From assembly GCA_029204225.1 (NCBI GenBank), contig CM055114.1, forward strand, positions 12,175,704-12,239,703: a stretch of 64,000 bases of DNA. Direction: 5' to 3'. Every line of letters starts with the position of its first letter. Position 1 is the stretch's first letter. Both the position numbers and the translations under genes were made by a program. Under the pieces are notes generated by a model, which saw only the letters and a list, made by a program, of their open reading frames with translations, had not been told where the DNA came from and made no database searches. Of this stretch, positions 11,267-21,725 are shown piece after piece. This DNA comes from Diphasiastrum complanatum (lineage: Eukaryota > Streptophyta > Lycopodiopsida > Lycopodiales > Lycopodiaceae).

Positions 11267-11320
11267 CCTTCCTTGCTGGGAGGCCCTTGCCCGAGGGCAG
11301 GCCCCGACCAGCAAGGAAGG
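11267..11320. repeat. GC-rich perfect hairpin
   Basis: The 13-bp arms ccttccttgctgg (11267-11279) and ccagcaaggaagg (11308-11320) are exact inverted copies around a 28-base GC-rich loop. The loop itself contains gccct...agggc. It may be a foldback element end or an internal stem. Confidence 0.75.
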
Positions 11321-11345
11321 CCGGAGAGCTTCGGGCCTTCCCCTA

Positions 11346-11775
11346 CGTAATGCCATTGCGAGAAGGTTTTTTTTTTTTTTTTTCCTTCGGATTTTTGGCC
11401 GTACGGTACGGCCGTACGCGTGGACCAGTTTTTTTTTTCTTTTCCCGGTTTTTTGTCGTTATTATTTTTTCGCAAATTTTTTTACGTTTGTGGTGGAATG
11501 TGGATGTGGACAGCCAATGATGGGCTGCCACATAGCACATGCACATTTCACCGGAGAGAGGAGAGAGAACGTGCATTCCACCGGAGAGAAAATGTGCAAT
11601 CCACCGGAGATAGGAGAGAGAATGTGCATTCCACCGGAGAGAGGAGAGAGAAAGTGAATTCCACCGGAGAGAGGAGAGAGAATGACAGATTCCTAGGAGA
11701 GAGAAAATTGGATGGACATTATGCTCTTGGAGGTGGTCCCAAAATACAAAGGACACCTGAGCACAAGGCATTACG
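11346..11775. repeat. Possible small foldback insertion, inverted cgtaatgcc ends
   Basis: cgtaatgcc at 11346-11354 and ggcattacg at 11767-11775 are inverted copies enclosing about 410 bp. That interval has T-runs, palindromic cgtacggccgtacg near 11411 and a purine-rich minisatellite. Base composition differs sharply from the flanks. A MITE-like element is possible, but the inverted ends are short. Confidence 0.35.
11549..11700 (+). repeat. ~30-bp purine-rich minisatellite
   Basis: Five units start with caccggaga at 11549, 11579, 11602, 11632 and 11662, mostly 30 bp apart with one 23-bp unit. The body is ggagagagaa plus gtgcattc. Open frames through it on both strands reflect the repeat, not a gene. 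Confidence 0.85.
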
Positions 11776-11780
11776 AAAGT

Positions 11781-12398
11781 AGAACAGAGGCCAATAATTC
11801 TACTAGCAAAGAAATGTCATAGGATGTCCTCGGGCTAAGAGGGTGGACGTGGGGAGGGTAGAAGTATTTTTAGGTTAGGTTTAGGCTTTTTTTTTTTTAC
11901 AAGGAAACAAAACTTCAAGAATGAAGAATTGAAGTGATTCTCTCCCAAATTTTCTACTCAAACTAAGAATTAACCTATTCCACAAGATTTGTCATATCTC
12001 CGTCAATTTTCAACCAAATTGGCTGCAAATTGGCTCAGATTCAAGCTAAGAGTGAGATCTACAATCCTATAAAATTACAGTCACAAATTCAACCAGAAGT
12101 ACAGCCAAAAATGGAGGAAAATAGACTGAAGAAACTATCACTAACTAAAATTGAAAAAAAAGCACTAGAATGCCCATAACTTGGTCATTATACCTCCAAA
12201 TCAAAAAATCTTAGTATCTCTAAAAAGTTAAAAGAGAGATCTACTGATCTTTAATAAGAAACTACACAAAAATTGAAGATTAACTGGTCAAAAATTGAAC
12301 CAAATCTTGCTGGAAGTTGAGAAAAACAAGAAAACTAAAATAAGAAACTCTACCAAACTTAGCAAAAAACACCAAATCTGATGGGAAAAGGATCTAAT
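11781..12398 (-). other. Leader-like region of a minus-strand LTR element
   Basis: This lies downstream, in element orientation, of the primer binding site at 12399-12410. It has no open frame and no gag motif, so the element may be a long-leader or non-coding (LARD-like) derivative, or the gag may be deleted. The left limit is not visible. Confidence 0.4.
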
Positions 12399-12410
12399 GC
12401 TCTGATACCA
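12399..12410 (-). other. Primer binding site
   Basis: On the minus strand TGGTATCAGAGC is an exact match to the initiator Met-tRNA-complementary sequence. It sits 4 bases beyond the LTR end. Confidence 0.88.
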
Positions 12411-12414
12411 AAAT

Positions 12415-12770
12415 TGTCATGTGCCAACCTTAGCATTCAAACATCCAATCCATTCATCAACATCAAATTATAATGGAAATGCAAGAAATCAAGAAAATAC
12501 TCAAGAAATCAAGAAACTAGACAAAAGTAGCAAAACTTCACCAAAATAGGCAAAGTAAGGTTCCATTTTTAATGAATGGAGATCAATCAAAGGATAGGGG
12601 CCTGATTCTAGAGCATCATCATAGCTCTCATGTGATTTTAGACACATGAACCACTTTCTCCATCAAGAAAGCTCTCAAAGAGAAGCTTCAAGATCTCTTA
12701 AAACTCAAAATTACAAAATGAACAATAGCCTCCAAATTTAGCACGACCTCAGCTATTTATAGTGGTCATT
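12415..12770 (-). mobile_element. 5' LTR of a minus-strand element
   Basis: On the minus strand it ends GGCACATGACA directly before a primer binding site. Its last ~210 bp match 4588-4786 in reverse complement. A TATA-like actataaatag lies at about 12753-12763, correctly oriented. The 5' limit (right side) is approximate; the LTR may extend to about 12830. Confidence 0.68.
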
Positions 12771-12899
12771 TGTGTCTCTACTATAAGTTTGGGGCCTTAT
12801 TTGGCTAATTTGGGCCTTACAACCATTATTACAGGTCCGCTATTCACAAATATAGCGAGATTGTTCGAGCCACCTTATTAACTGTCCTAATGACTAACT

Positions 12900-13373
12900 C
12901 TAGTGTACTTTAGCTCCATGGCCATATTTGGCAATTCATTAGTAAGCTCATGGGGTAGCCAATACTTGGAGATTGTCAATTTTTGGTGAATTCATGGTCA
13001 TTTTCTTGTGTCAAGTAGATCTTGAAGAAGGACTAGTACTACCACTTAGTTATATGGAGTCATGTGGTGTTGGATTAGCATCATTGATGTACTCAATTAC
13101 TCATGGATTTCCAAGGTCTGATGGTTTCTTGTGGCAAGATGGAGATGGAGGCTCATTCACATTCTATTTGGTTCTTCATGTTCTAGTCACATCTTGACAT
13201 GTAAAATTGATGTAAGAAATAGTGAAGCATCCAAAGTGGACACTATTCTCCATATCAATTATGGAACTACTTTAGATCATTAGAAAGGAGGTCTATACTT
13301 AGGATGGAGATCATTCTAAAGTTGGATCAAAGTTTTATGGTCAAAACTATGCCAAAACTAGTTGAAGAGGGAG
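12900..13373 (+). pseudogene. Copia A' remnant: unknown insert plus 3' end
   Basis: A diverged relative of the 3' part of elements A1 and A2. It carries the A1-specific block ANTWRLSIFG and also the block SDGFLWQDGDGGSF, related to A2's YDGILRQDEDGGSF. It then has the shared CKIDVRNSEAS..VDTIL region (here interrupted) and the Copia end NYAKTS*RGS. So it represents a longer ancestral version of the RT-replacing segment, of which A1 and A2 keep different parts. Many stops are present. It is followed by a polypurine tract and an LTR. Confidence 0.75.
13356..13373 (+). other. Polypurine tract of Copia A'
   Basis: The sequence ctagttgaagagggag immediately precedes the LTR at 13374. The same string precedes the A-type LTRs at 35175 and 55456. 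Confidence 0.82.
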
Positions 13374-13675
13374 TGTTAAAGATTTCAACTAGTTTAGTCA
13401 AGTTTAGTCATATTTTGGTTAATTGTCAATATTAGGCCAATATGCATTTTAGACTTAGAGATGAACTTTATGAAAGTTATCTTAGACTAAAAGCATTTGA
13501 ATAAACACTTTTGAAAAGTGTGGGAAAGTTATTAGGTCAAATTTGGACACATTCAAATTTGAATGTTAGATGCATTGAATCTAGTCATAATGGTTGATAG
13601 GGATTTAGGGAGGGAAACCAAAGTTCAAATGAGGCATGGATATGCTATAAAAGGCTATAAATTCATGGGAGAATA

Positions 13676-13758
<83 letters not shown>

Positions 13759-13912
13759 CTTATACATGAGTTTGCTTGGGTTCATCTATCCATTGGTGCA
13801 CTATCTTGATAATATCTTGCAATCTTGTGTGTAGAATGCTCATATATTGCTATTTTTGGATCCACACATGGGAAATACAGTAGGGTAATGTTATTGTACG
13901 GACAACAATAAA
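13374..13912 (+). mobile_element. Copia A' LTR, 3'-truncated
   Basis: Starts TGTTAAAGATTTCAAC and follows the A-type LTR (see 46186-46835) through the TATA region gctataaaaggc near 13643 to tacggacaacaat near 13910. There it stops abruptly against a minus-strand Copia fragment. A long CT microsatellite has grown in the pyrimidine-rich stretch downstream of the TATA box. Confidence 0.82.
13679..13754 (+). repeat. (CT)n microsatellite inside an LTR
   Basis: About 38 uninterrupted CT units. In the A1 and A2 LTRs the same position holds only a short tcttctctcttctct stretch. Confidence 0.95.
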
Positions 13913-14110
13913 CTGATCTTCAGTAAAAGTCACATCCATGTTAGTAAAAGTTTACAAGTTTTAATATTGTATAGTCGATACATTCCATTAGAAGAATCAT
14001 AGCCAACAAAAATATTCCTGAAAGAATGTTGATCTAATTTCTTTCTTGTGTCCCAAACTGTCTTGAATAATAGTTCATTTCTGTAGACTATTGTAGAGAG
14101 TGAGTATTTA
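13913..14110 (-). pseudogene. Copia integrase C-terminal fragment
   Basis: Minus-strand reading gives KLDQHSFRNIFVGYDSSNG, then YRLYNI and DVTFTED. This is the conserved C-terminal integrase region of Copia (KxxxRxxxFxGY ... RDVxFxE). No adjoining core or RT is present; it is an isolated fragment abutting the truncated LTR. Confidence 0.75.
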
Positions 14111-14261
14111 CATTGTACATGAGTACTCAAAAGAGAGAATTAGGTGAGTACAAGTAAGATTAAACTCCAACACAAAATAATAGAGAAAAATAGTAAAATT
14201 ATTGTAACTTCTATACCAGCATGGCTTGAAAGTACAATAAAAAAAATACAAATGAAGCACA

Positions 14262-14262
<1 letters not shown>

Positions 14263-14297
<35 letters not shown>

Positions 14298-14314
14298 CGC
14301 GCGCGCGCGTGTGT
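14263..14314. repeat. (GT)n/(GC)n alternating microsatellite
   Basis: A run of gt dinucleotides passes into gcgcgcacgcgcgcgcgc and back to gtgtgt. It is a pure alternating purine-pyrimidine tract of about 50 bp, of the kind that can adopt Z-DNA. Confidence 0.93.
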
Positions 14315-15411
14315 AGCCCTCAAGTTTCTAATAAGCATAATGTTGTGAGTTGCACACAATCTTAAACCAAAAATTGCACTAAAAGAAAAAGTGGCACCAA
14401 AATTGGTTGTGCTTGCATAATCTTGTCTTTGGTGTTTGCATAAGAAAGTTTGTCATTGCAAGTAAAAGGCCACCAGAAAGACCATGAAATAGGAATTTCT
14501 TGTTACCCATCCTCGGTTAAGGAAATACAATATCTCCAAGGATAATCAACATGCTATGGCGCATGCACTTGGATTTCTTTATCCTTTCTTGGTTTGTGTG
14601 TGATAGACCTTCTCCTAAGCATGTGTGCAATGATAAATTTGAATTGTCCCATATAGCTAATGGACAAGCTTGTAGTATACATAACATATAAGTTATAATT
14701 TGTTGAAAAATTAATTTGAAATCTATGGATATTTTATCGGCTTGGCACATGCCAATGTGTACCCTCCTACATGGTGTGCTAAGAGTTATAAAGGTAGTAT
14801 CAGAGTACAAGGTTGGGCTTGGGCAACTATCGTGTAGGTATGCCAATCAGTAGCTAGTTTGTTGTGGTGGGGAAGTTTGTTATGGCCCACACATTTGAGT
14901 TTTTCTAGCTTAGTGCATGATAGACCTTTTTCTAAGCACAAGCACCGAATATGTAAATTGTCTCTACTCTTTCATGACATGCCAAGAGCTCTAAAACAAC
15001 CAATAAGCTATTATAGATGTAGATGCAAATTCTAATATGAAATTTTCAATGGTGTTTCTTGTTGGAAGAACATGCACCCATTAACTTCAATAGTTATGTC
15101 GTAATGACAAAATAGTGGTTTGGAGAGCCTTCAACTCTCCAGAGGTGAAAAATCTAGATGGATAAAGACAAAAGATCAAAAGATTTATGCATTCTTATTT
15201 ATTGATTTTGAATAAGATTTTACTCTTCTAAACAATCCAACTCACGACGTTTTTTAGCCCTTTTGTTTTCGATAGAATGTACATCCTTTTACCAAGCAAT
15301 TTGCAAAGAGTCTTTCTTATTTCTTATTTACTTTGATTGTATAAACCCAATCTTCAAATCAATGGATGTGCTTGAATGAATAATATAATTCTAAGTACTC
15401 CTTGAACCCTT
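14315..15411. other. No recognisable gene
   Basis: AT-rich. Two related blocks near 14600 and 14920 (tgatagacctt..tctaagca) suggest an old internal duplication. Confidence 0.4.
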
Positions 15412-15720
15412 TTCGGGGGGGGGGGGTACAGAGTCGTTTTGTGGTACGAAACGGTTCCATACCACAAAATCCTAATTTTTTTCTTCTTCCAAAACTCCTA
15501 AAAATGGTCTAAAAACTCAAAATAATGGCTAAAATATTGAAAAAGGACCCAATTCTAAAAATAGAAAATACATAATACTATTTTTAAGTAGTATATTAGT
15601 TACTTTATCTTTTCTATTTTTTTCATTTTTGGGCCTTTCTCTAGAAAAGAATACACATTCCATACCCATTCCGTACACTCTGCCCACAAGACGAGATACG
15701 GAATGAAACCGTTCCATATA
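15412..15720. repeat. Possible small foldback (MITE-like) element
   Basis: After an 11-13 base G run at about 15414-15426 comes ttttgtggta ... taccacaaaa, 10-bp inverted arms with a 13-base loop containing cgaaacggttcc. The related sequence gaaaccgttccat recurs at about 15704-15718, near the right end. Ends and target duplication are not clear. Confidence 0.35.
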
Positions 15721-16089
15721 TCTTCTTAGATATATTTTATCTTTGTTCTGTCAAAAACAAAAAACATTACCAAAGAACTTGTTCCATGAGTTGTGGATGA
15801 AAGTGATGTCCCTTTACAAAGAAATAAGAGTGCATCAACATATGTGCATATACTTTTTGAGTCTACGTGGTAAACCATTATAGAATATCTAGAAAGCAAA
15901 ACGAAATGCTAATGTTTGGTGTATGGCTTGTAGGGACACTCTAAAACTCATTGTCCAAATTTATAAACCAACTATATAGAGGAAGAACTATTCCTCTGTC
16001 CAGTTGATAACCACGAGGAAGTAGCTTATACTGTTATTCCTCCTAACCAAAAGAATCCTGCACCAAAACTACGGTCTAATCAACAATAT

Positions 16090-16712
16090 AGACTCCACTC
16101 CACCACCCAGTATAAGGGGCTCATGTTACAATTGCGCCCCTGATTGTCCTGAACCTAGGAGGTCTGTAAGATATGTGCCACTTTGTGCTAACTACAAAGG
16201 TGAAGGACATGTGACTGCCGAATGTCCTCAGCCACAACAGCCACGATCTAAACCACGATATGTAAATTCATCTAAGGAAGATGAGCCTCGACCATCTAAG
16301 GTCCACCACTGATATAGTAGTATAGAGAGTAGAAGTAGAATTAGAGATTCTAGAGGACCAGGATTGGCCCGAATTAGAGTTAGATATAAATAAAGTCACA
16401 ACTCGAAATAGGAAATATATACCAACTCTGCTAGATAAGACGAAAATTAAGAAGGTAAAAAATGTGAATTCTGCGAAAAATACAAAAAACGCGACAAAAA
16501 GACGCAAACTGCAAAACAGGTCGCAGAAACTGCTCATAATAAAGATTCAGACTTTGATCAATCAGATAAAAAGTATTATGAAGCGGATATTAGTTCAGAG
16601 GCTAAGAAACTTCTTGATGAAGAGACTAAGAAAGTTAAAAAAGTGACGTTTGTAGATCCGAAACAGGTTGTACTGGAGCTCATTCACCAACCAAACTACT
16701 TTTTGGACTGTT
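16090..16712 (+). pseudogene. Decayed retroelement gag with zinc knuckles (Gypsy-like)
   Basis: The frame from about 16100 reads SIRGSCYNCAPDCPEPRR and then YVPLCANYKGEGHVTAECPQ. These are two damaged CCHC-type knuckles of the kind that bind element RNA in gag nucleocapsid. The second has lost its second Cys (Tyr instead); the first is shortened. A Lys/Glu-rich acidic-basic linker follows in a changing frame to a stop near 16712. No RT or integrase follows, so the superfamily is uncertain. Confidence 0.5.
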
Positions 16713-18193
16713 AGGGATAAGTGCTCCCAAGGGCCAATGTCTGGGAGGGTGCGTGTATAATTAGAATATGGCAAGAGATTGAATGGAAGAAAATCTAGAA
16801 TGGGAGGAGATGTGGGAGTGTGAGAAAATATAGGGAGAGGTGATTGAGGTATGAGAGGGGATGTTGGTGGGGGCGATTGTCGTATGAAAAGTGGTGAATG
16901 TGGTGGTGAATGAATGTGTGTCGGAGACATGTGGAGTGGATTAGTGGTGATGGTGGTGGATGTGGTTTGTGTTAGTAGTTCTTCTACATTGACTGCAGAG
17001 TCAAGTAGGGTGGTGGAAGAATGTACATGTGAGGGCTTGCGAGGGATCATGGAATCAAAGCCCGTGTTAAGTGTTAAGGAAGCGGTGGATATGGTAGAAA
17101 GTGGAGAGGTAATGGTGGAAGTATGGTAATGTTAGTTGAAGAGGTGACCTGGACTACTGAAGTTACCTGTGTTTGCTGGACCCCTCCAAATGAGCCTGAG
17201 CCAGAAGCTCCTGCATCCAGAGAGCTATCTGTTGCTGCTATTGTTTTTCTCCTTTGTTGGGCCTGTTGGAGTAGGGCCTCCTACTACGCTAGAACCTCCT
17301 TTGGGACTTGAGAGGATTTCAAGCTCCCTCCGGATTCAGCATATTCTGTCCCTATATCACTGGATAAGATATTAGGGGAGATGGTGTTGTCGGTTCTCAC
17401 TGCCTTACCCTTCTGCTAGGAGGTGCAAGTGAGACATGTTCTGTTGATACCTGTGGGGTGGCCCGCTTCTTTGTGTTAGGATAGACTTTCTCTAGCTCTT
17501 TCAGTACGACGGCCGTTCGATGTCCCTGATGTTGTGTGACCAACATGTGCAAGAGATAGCCACACTTAGTAGGGGATTTCTTGGCTTTCGGCGCCACACA
17601 TAGTCTGTCAACGACTTTCTCTGTCCACTTGTAGTTGTTTGTTGGATCATCCATGGTCATAATCGATGAAACAGATTGCTTGGTGGGATGCGATCTAGCT
17701 TGGCGATGTGGACCTCTACCATGTCCACGAGGAGTTTTGCGGCTGCCCGTATCTTAGAGTCCTTGATCAGCTTGATGGATATGTCGTCATTAGTCTGGGA
17801 AATGGTTTTGCCGTCTTTTTGCAGGAACTTCATGAGATATTTGGAATCATAGCTAGTTCCTCTGCCGTGAATCGTCTCACCCAGATTTGAAGATTCTATG
17901 CATTGTAAGCATTTTGGAGAAATGTCAATTATGATGTAACTGCCATCCTTGGAAGTGAGTTTGAAAAAATGGAACTCATCGGAGTATGTGGAATAGGCGG
18001 CTTGGACCAGACTCTCACTCTGCTGATCAATGAAATGGCTGAGATCAAAACCCTTTTTGGTTTCACACGTGTGAAACATTGTCTGAGTATGGATGCCACC
18101 TTGAAAATCAAGTGCACATTGATAGCACCTCAAAATAATCAAAACAAATATAGACAAATGGAGAGAATCACTCAAAATTTCTTCCAAAACCAA
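16713..18193 (-). pseudogene. Broken minus-strand ORF set of unknown function
   Basis: From a possible ATG at 18193 a 178-codon frame (18193-17657) reads leftward. An 87-codon frame follows (17660-17397), then after a broken stretch a Pro/Ser/Thr-rich frame of about 110 codons (17050 to ~16700). Together they look like one decayed protein with an ordinary N-terminal part and a low-complexity C-terminus. I do not recognise it. A TATA-like box at 18231-18238 and an LTR-like sequence lie just upstream, so it may be the ORF of a retroelement derivative rather than a host gene. Confidence 0.4.
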
Positions 18194-18698
18194 GATTGGT
18201 GTCTCACATTGATTATGGCCAAATAAGCCTCTATATATGAGCCCGAGGTACTAATCATGCATCAGATCTCACATGTGTGAGGATGCCTTGTCACCATCAT
18301 GCAATTTGACACTTGGATCAAAACTTTTCATTTTGGGCATTTTTGGTCTAATTTCCTACTATATGGAGATCTTCATGGAAATCTTCTAGAAGCAAAAACT
18401 CGCCTACTTCAGCTATCTCCACACGTGTGGGCTGTCCTCTACACATGGGATGTGACACCTATTCAAAATATTTGGCTCATGCGATCAATAGATTGGTGCC
18501 ATGTGTCATATATCTAGGAAACTAGTTTTTGGCCATTTTAGCCACTAGAACTTGAATTAAATCATATGTACAACATATATGATTATGGTACATGAAAAGT
18601 ACACTAATTTCACACGTGGGAACAGGCTCCACACATGTGTATCTATCTTATACACAAGATTTTTGGCCTCTACCAAGCTTATTTTTGCATTTTTCACA
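18194..18698 (-). mobile_element. Putative LTR/promoter of an unknown minus-strand element
   Basis: On the minus strand it begins TGTGAAAAATGCAAAAATAAG at 18698, and its first ~155 bp recur at 58784-58936. A TATA-like ctatatatag lies at about 18231, shortly before the decayed ORF. Starting with TG after a gag trinucleotide in both copies fits an LTR start. The 3' end and primer binding site were not found. Confidence 0.5.
18231..18238 (-). promoter_or_regulatory. TATA-like box
   Basis: tatatag on the minus strand, about 40 bp before the ORF start at 18193 and inside the putative LTR. Confidence 0.45.
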
Positions 18699-18798
18699 CT
18701 CCTCAAAAATCTAGCTTGGTAAATCTAGCATAGATCTATCTATAACTCCAAGAGCCAATCTTAATTTTACAAATGGATCTTTAAGCAATGCATTGACC

Positions 18799-19170
18799 AT
18801 AAGCTGATCAGTATGGCACTCGCCCTGATACGGCCATATAACGACTTGGCCTATCCCTAAAACATTGTGTGTTTGGGAAGACTGGACTATGTTTTAAAAT
18901 GCTATTCAAAGTTGTTAAGTAGTATAAATTCTTTTGGACATGAATAACAACTATCATTCAGCTATGACACCTATCTTCCTCACTAAACTAACTTGAGCAG
19001 TTTTGTTTTGTGGGATGGTTGCAGGTATCAGTTGGATGTCTTGAAAGTGGTTATGCTTTATGGTGCTTTCTAGTACTGTATTTTACTTTTCAGCTGTACT
19101 TTACCTTGTTGGATTATGAATAAAGGCTTTAAAGAGCTTCAGTCTTGTTTTGTCAAGAGGAACTAAGTGT
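18799..19170 (+). repeat. Third, shorter copy of the 1.3-kb repeat
   Basis: Matches the last ~380 bp of 19526-20843 in the same orientation: ctgatcag..., tttggacatg.ataacaact, the block around gtgggatggt, then tatgaataaaggct. It is more diverged than the other two copies. Confidence 0.75.
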
Positions 19171-19525
19171 TGTCTTGTAACTCTCTCATGAACAATACTC
19201 AATAATACTTTATCTTGCCTCATTATTTGATTTGTGCTTTTATGAATGCTTTTGAAAGTCTTTCTTAATAAAGCCACATGGTTTGGGCGCCAAAAATTTG
19301 GTTGGGTTCAAATTTTTTAAAAAAGCATTAATGGACTTTGCCTCCATTGATGGACTTTCCCTCCATTCTCATGTTGTCAAAGGGTTATACAACGGGGTGC
19401 CACCTTCGATGCCTTCTTCACACCTCCTCCTTCTCCTCTTCATCCTCCTCATGCTTGTCTATGCATGGTAGCACCTATCTACGATCCAGCTTTCTACACC
19501 ATGATTGCTTCACAATGACCTCTAT
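19171..19525. other. No recognisable gene
   Basis: Short chance frames only, including a Ser/Leu-rich one; nothing recognised. Confidence 0.4.
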
Positions 19526-20843
19526 ACTGCAGCATTACACCTTGATTCCATTTTTAGATTCGGTTCACACTCTCATACATGTATGTGCTTTGATAAAGAG
19601 ACTAAAAATGATGGGTAGTTGTATGCTCTTTACCATATGCAGATAATGCGTTTCATAGATAAAGACATACAGACTCACATTGTTTTTTATGTTATCACTA
19701 CTATGGCATAGATTAGACTCGAATACGCTTACTAGCACTCTTCAAAAGAAATGTCTTTCATAAACAAACATGACTTCCTCACAAGATTCGTATGCGACAA
19801 CTATTCAGGTTAGTACTACAATACCTAAATTTGCACACTGATGTGCAATGCGGTAATACTGTTTACACTATGAATATGAATGGTGGCAAGTTAAAGAAGA
19901 TGTTTTTATATCGATAAGTAGGGTTAAACAAACTACATCATTCAATTCTTCCATTCTTCAATGAAAAACATGCTTAGTTAACTATGGCTACACTTATGAT
20001 GACGTTGCAAGTTACTCTTCCCATGTTTAAAGGCTATAAATGATAACACAAGTATAGATAACCTAGGCACCCCTAATGTACATGGATTTGTACAGGGGAA
20101 TGCTACACTGGTTGGGATTGCTATGGTATGGATTTGTCGCAATCCTTTTGCAAGTGTTAGGATAATATACTTGGCTATAAAAAGAAAAACAACTATGCAT
20201 AGTTATTGCTAATTTGTTTCTTAAAGACATGATTGGTACTAAAAAATAATAAAACAGGGTGATAGCTGGCATACCCTTGAAAAGCATGGATATGCTCAAG
20301 GATTTCAAAAATGGTGCTATGCCTATTATGGGTTTAGGTATTGGTATGGCTTGGATTGGCCGCTATCTCTCGTTTGCGATTTGCAACCTATTTAGCACAG
20401 TTATTTTTCAAATACATATGTTTTAGGTCTATAAATTAATACGGACTAGTACCATAAAACTGATCAGAATCGCGGAATGCCCTGATACGGTAATAATATG
20501 GGAAGACCTATCGCTAGTAATCATGTTTACATAGGGATGATTGGACTACATTTTTACATTAAATATTTTAAGCTGTTAAGCTGCTAAAGTTATTTTGGAC
20601 ATGGATAACAACTAAGGTTCAGCATTGACACCTATCTTCCTCATTGTGCTAACTTGTGCGGTTTTGTGTGGTGGGATGGTGGCAGATACCAGCTAGATGT
20701 CTTAAAATTTGTTTTGCTTTATGGTGCTTTTTTTCAAGTACTATATGCCTTCAGCTATGTTTTACCTTGTTGGGTTATGAATAAAGGCTTCAAAAGATTT
20801 GGTCTTGCTTTGGCAAGAGGAGCTATGTATCGTTAATCCCTCC
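19526..20843 (+). repeat. 1.3-kb repeat, plus-strand copy
   Basis: Starts at actgcagcattacacc and ends near gagctatgt.tcgttaat. It is matched almost throughout by the reverse complement of 27812-29136. It includes tacaggggaatgctacactg and tatgaataaaggctt. A 60-codon frame near the end (20654-20836) with YAFSYV..CWVMNKGFKRFG is shared with the inverted copy but drifts in and out of frame, so I do not call it a gene. The blocks could be remnants of exons of a captured gene; this is speculation. Confidence 0.8.
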
Positions 20844-20848
20844 CTCAA

Positions 20849-20850
20849 CC

Positions 20851-20935
<85 letters not shown>
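20849..20935 (+). repeat. (C)n followed by (CT)n
   Basis: A 13-base C run followed by about 37 CT units, directly after the 1.3-kb repeat. A further C run lies at about 21049-21060. Confidence 0.95.
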
Positions 20936-20937
<2 letters not shown>

Positions 20938-21060
20938 GGACTCTGTTTTATGCATATTCAACTAAAATTGTTCCACGAGCTTTTGTTAGAAATTTTTGTC
21001 CCTTTGAAACCAAGGTAATGTAATTGCCTTATTTTACTAGTTGGATGCCCCCCCCCCCCC

Positions 21061-21725
21061 ATTTTCATTTTTAAAAAACATGGTGGGACACTTGAATTCC
21101 TTGAATGGCTAAGATGAGTGCACAATATAGGGATTCAATCTAACAGTGAGCATTTACTTGCACTCAATGCACCTAAGTGTTCTCTGGAGCCTATAAATAA
21201 GGAAATATGACAACCCTAACTTTCACTCTTCTTGCTCTCTCTCCCCCTCTCTCTCGCTCTATCTCTCATCTCTTCTCTCTACTGCGACCTACTTTGGATT
21301 GGACGAGGAGAGAGCTGTGAATGCATTTGGAAAGCATTCGTGAGGGGAAGTGGTACTAAATAAGGTAAGATTTCTATTATGTGTTTGGTTTAATAATTGT
21401 TGTCTCAAAGTTTTTCTTACTTATGTTTGGGTGCTTATATTTGTGACGGAAACTATGAATTGATATAGATTTCTTGCTTCTAAGAAAGCAAACGAAGTAC
21501 ATGCAGTGAGGCGTTGCCTCAGCTTCACCTTTCGGTGATCCTTGAGGTACGACACTCTCCATAGCTATCATTTTATGTCTACTAGACAACGACTACCTAG
21601 CTATAGGTAAATCACTGATAGGAAGACGTTATAAATGTTTTTATGTGGATAATTGGTTGCTGGACAACGACTCCATCGTTGATGCTAGGAAGACATTTAT
21701 ACAAGTTTTTTTTGTGTGTGGATAA
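21061..21725. other. No gene; CT-rich stretch and pre-repeat
   Basis: A CT-rich stretch spans 21230-21290. A partial, diverged forerunner of the following tandem unit (gtggataattgg..gctggacaac) is seen near 21645-21690. Confidence 0.45.

Noticed and set aside
11059-11771. Long antisense frames (138 and 142 codons) around the minisatellite
   Set aside because: Low-complexity translations of the 30-bp repeat and T-runs; no conserved domain.
14108-14365. Frames with repeated Arg-Ala, Thr-His or Val-Cys
   Set aside because: They arise from the GT/GC alternating microsatellite.
20654-20836. Small host gene with YAFSYV..MNKGFKRFG
   Set aside because: The sequence is part of a repeat with at least three copies, and the frame is not preserved between them.
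20799-21023. Frame with a long Ser-Leu repeat
   Set aside because: It is only the (CT)n microsatellite read as protein.
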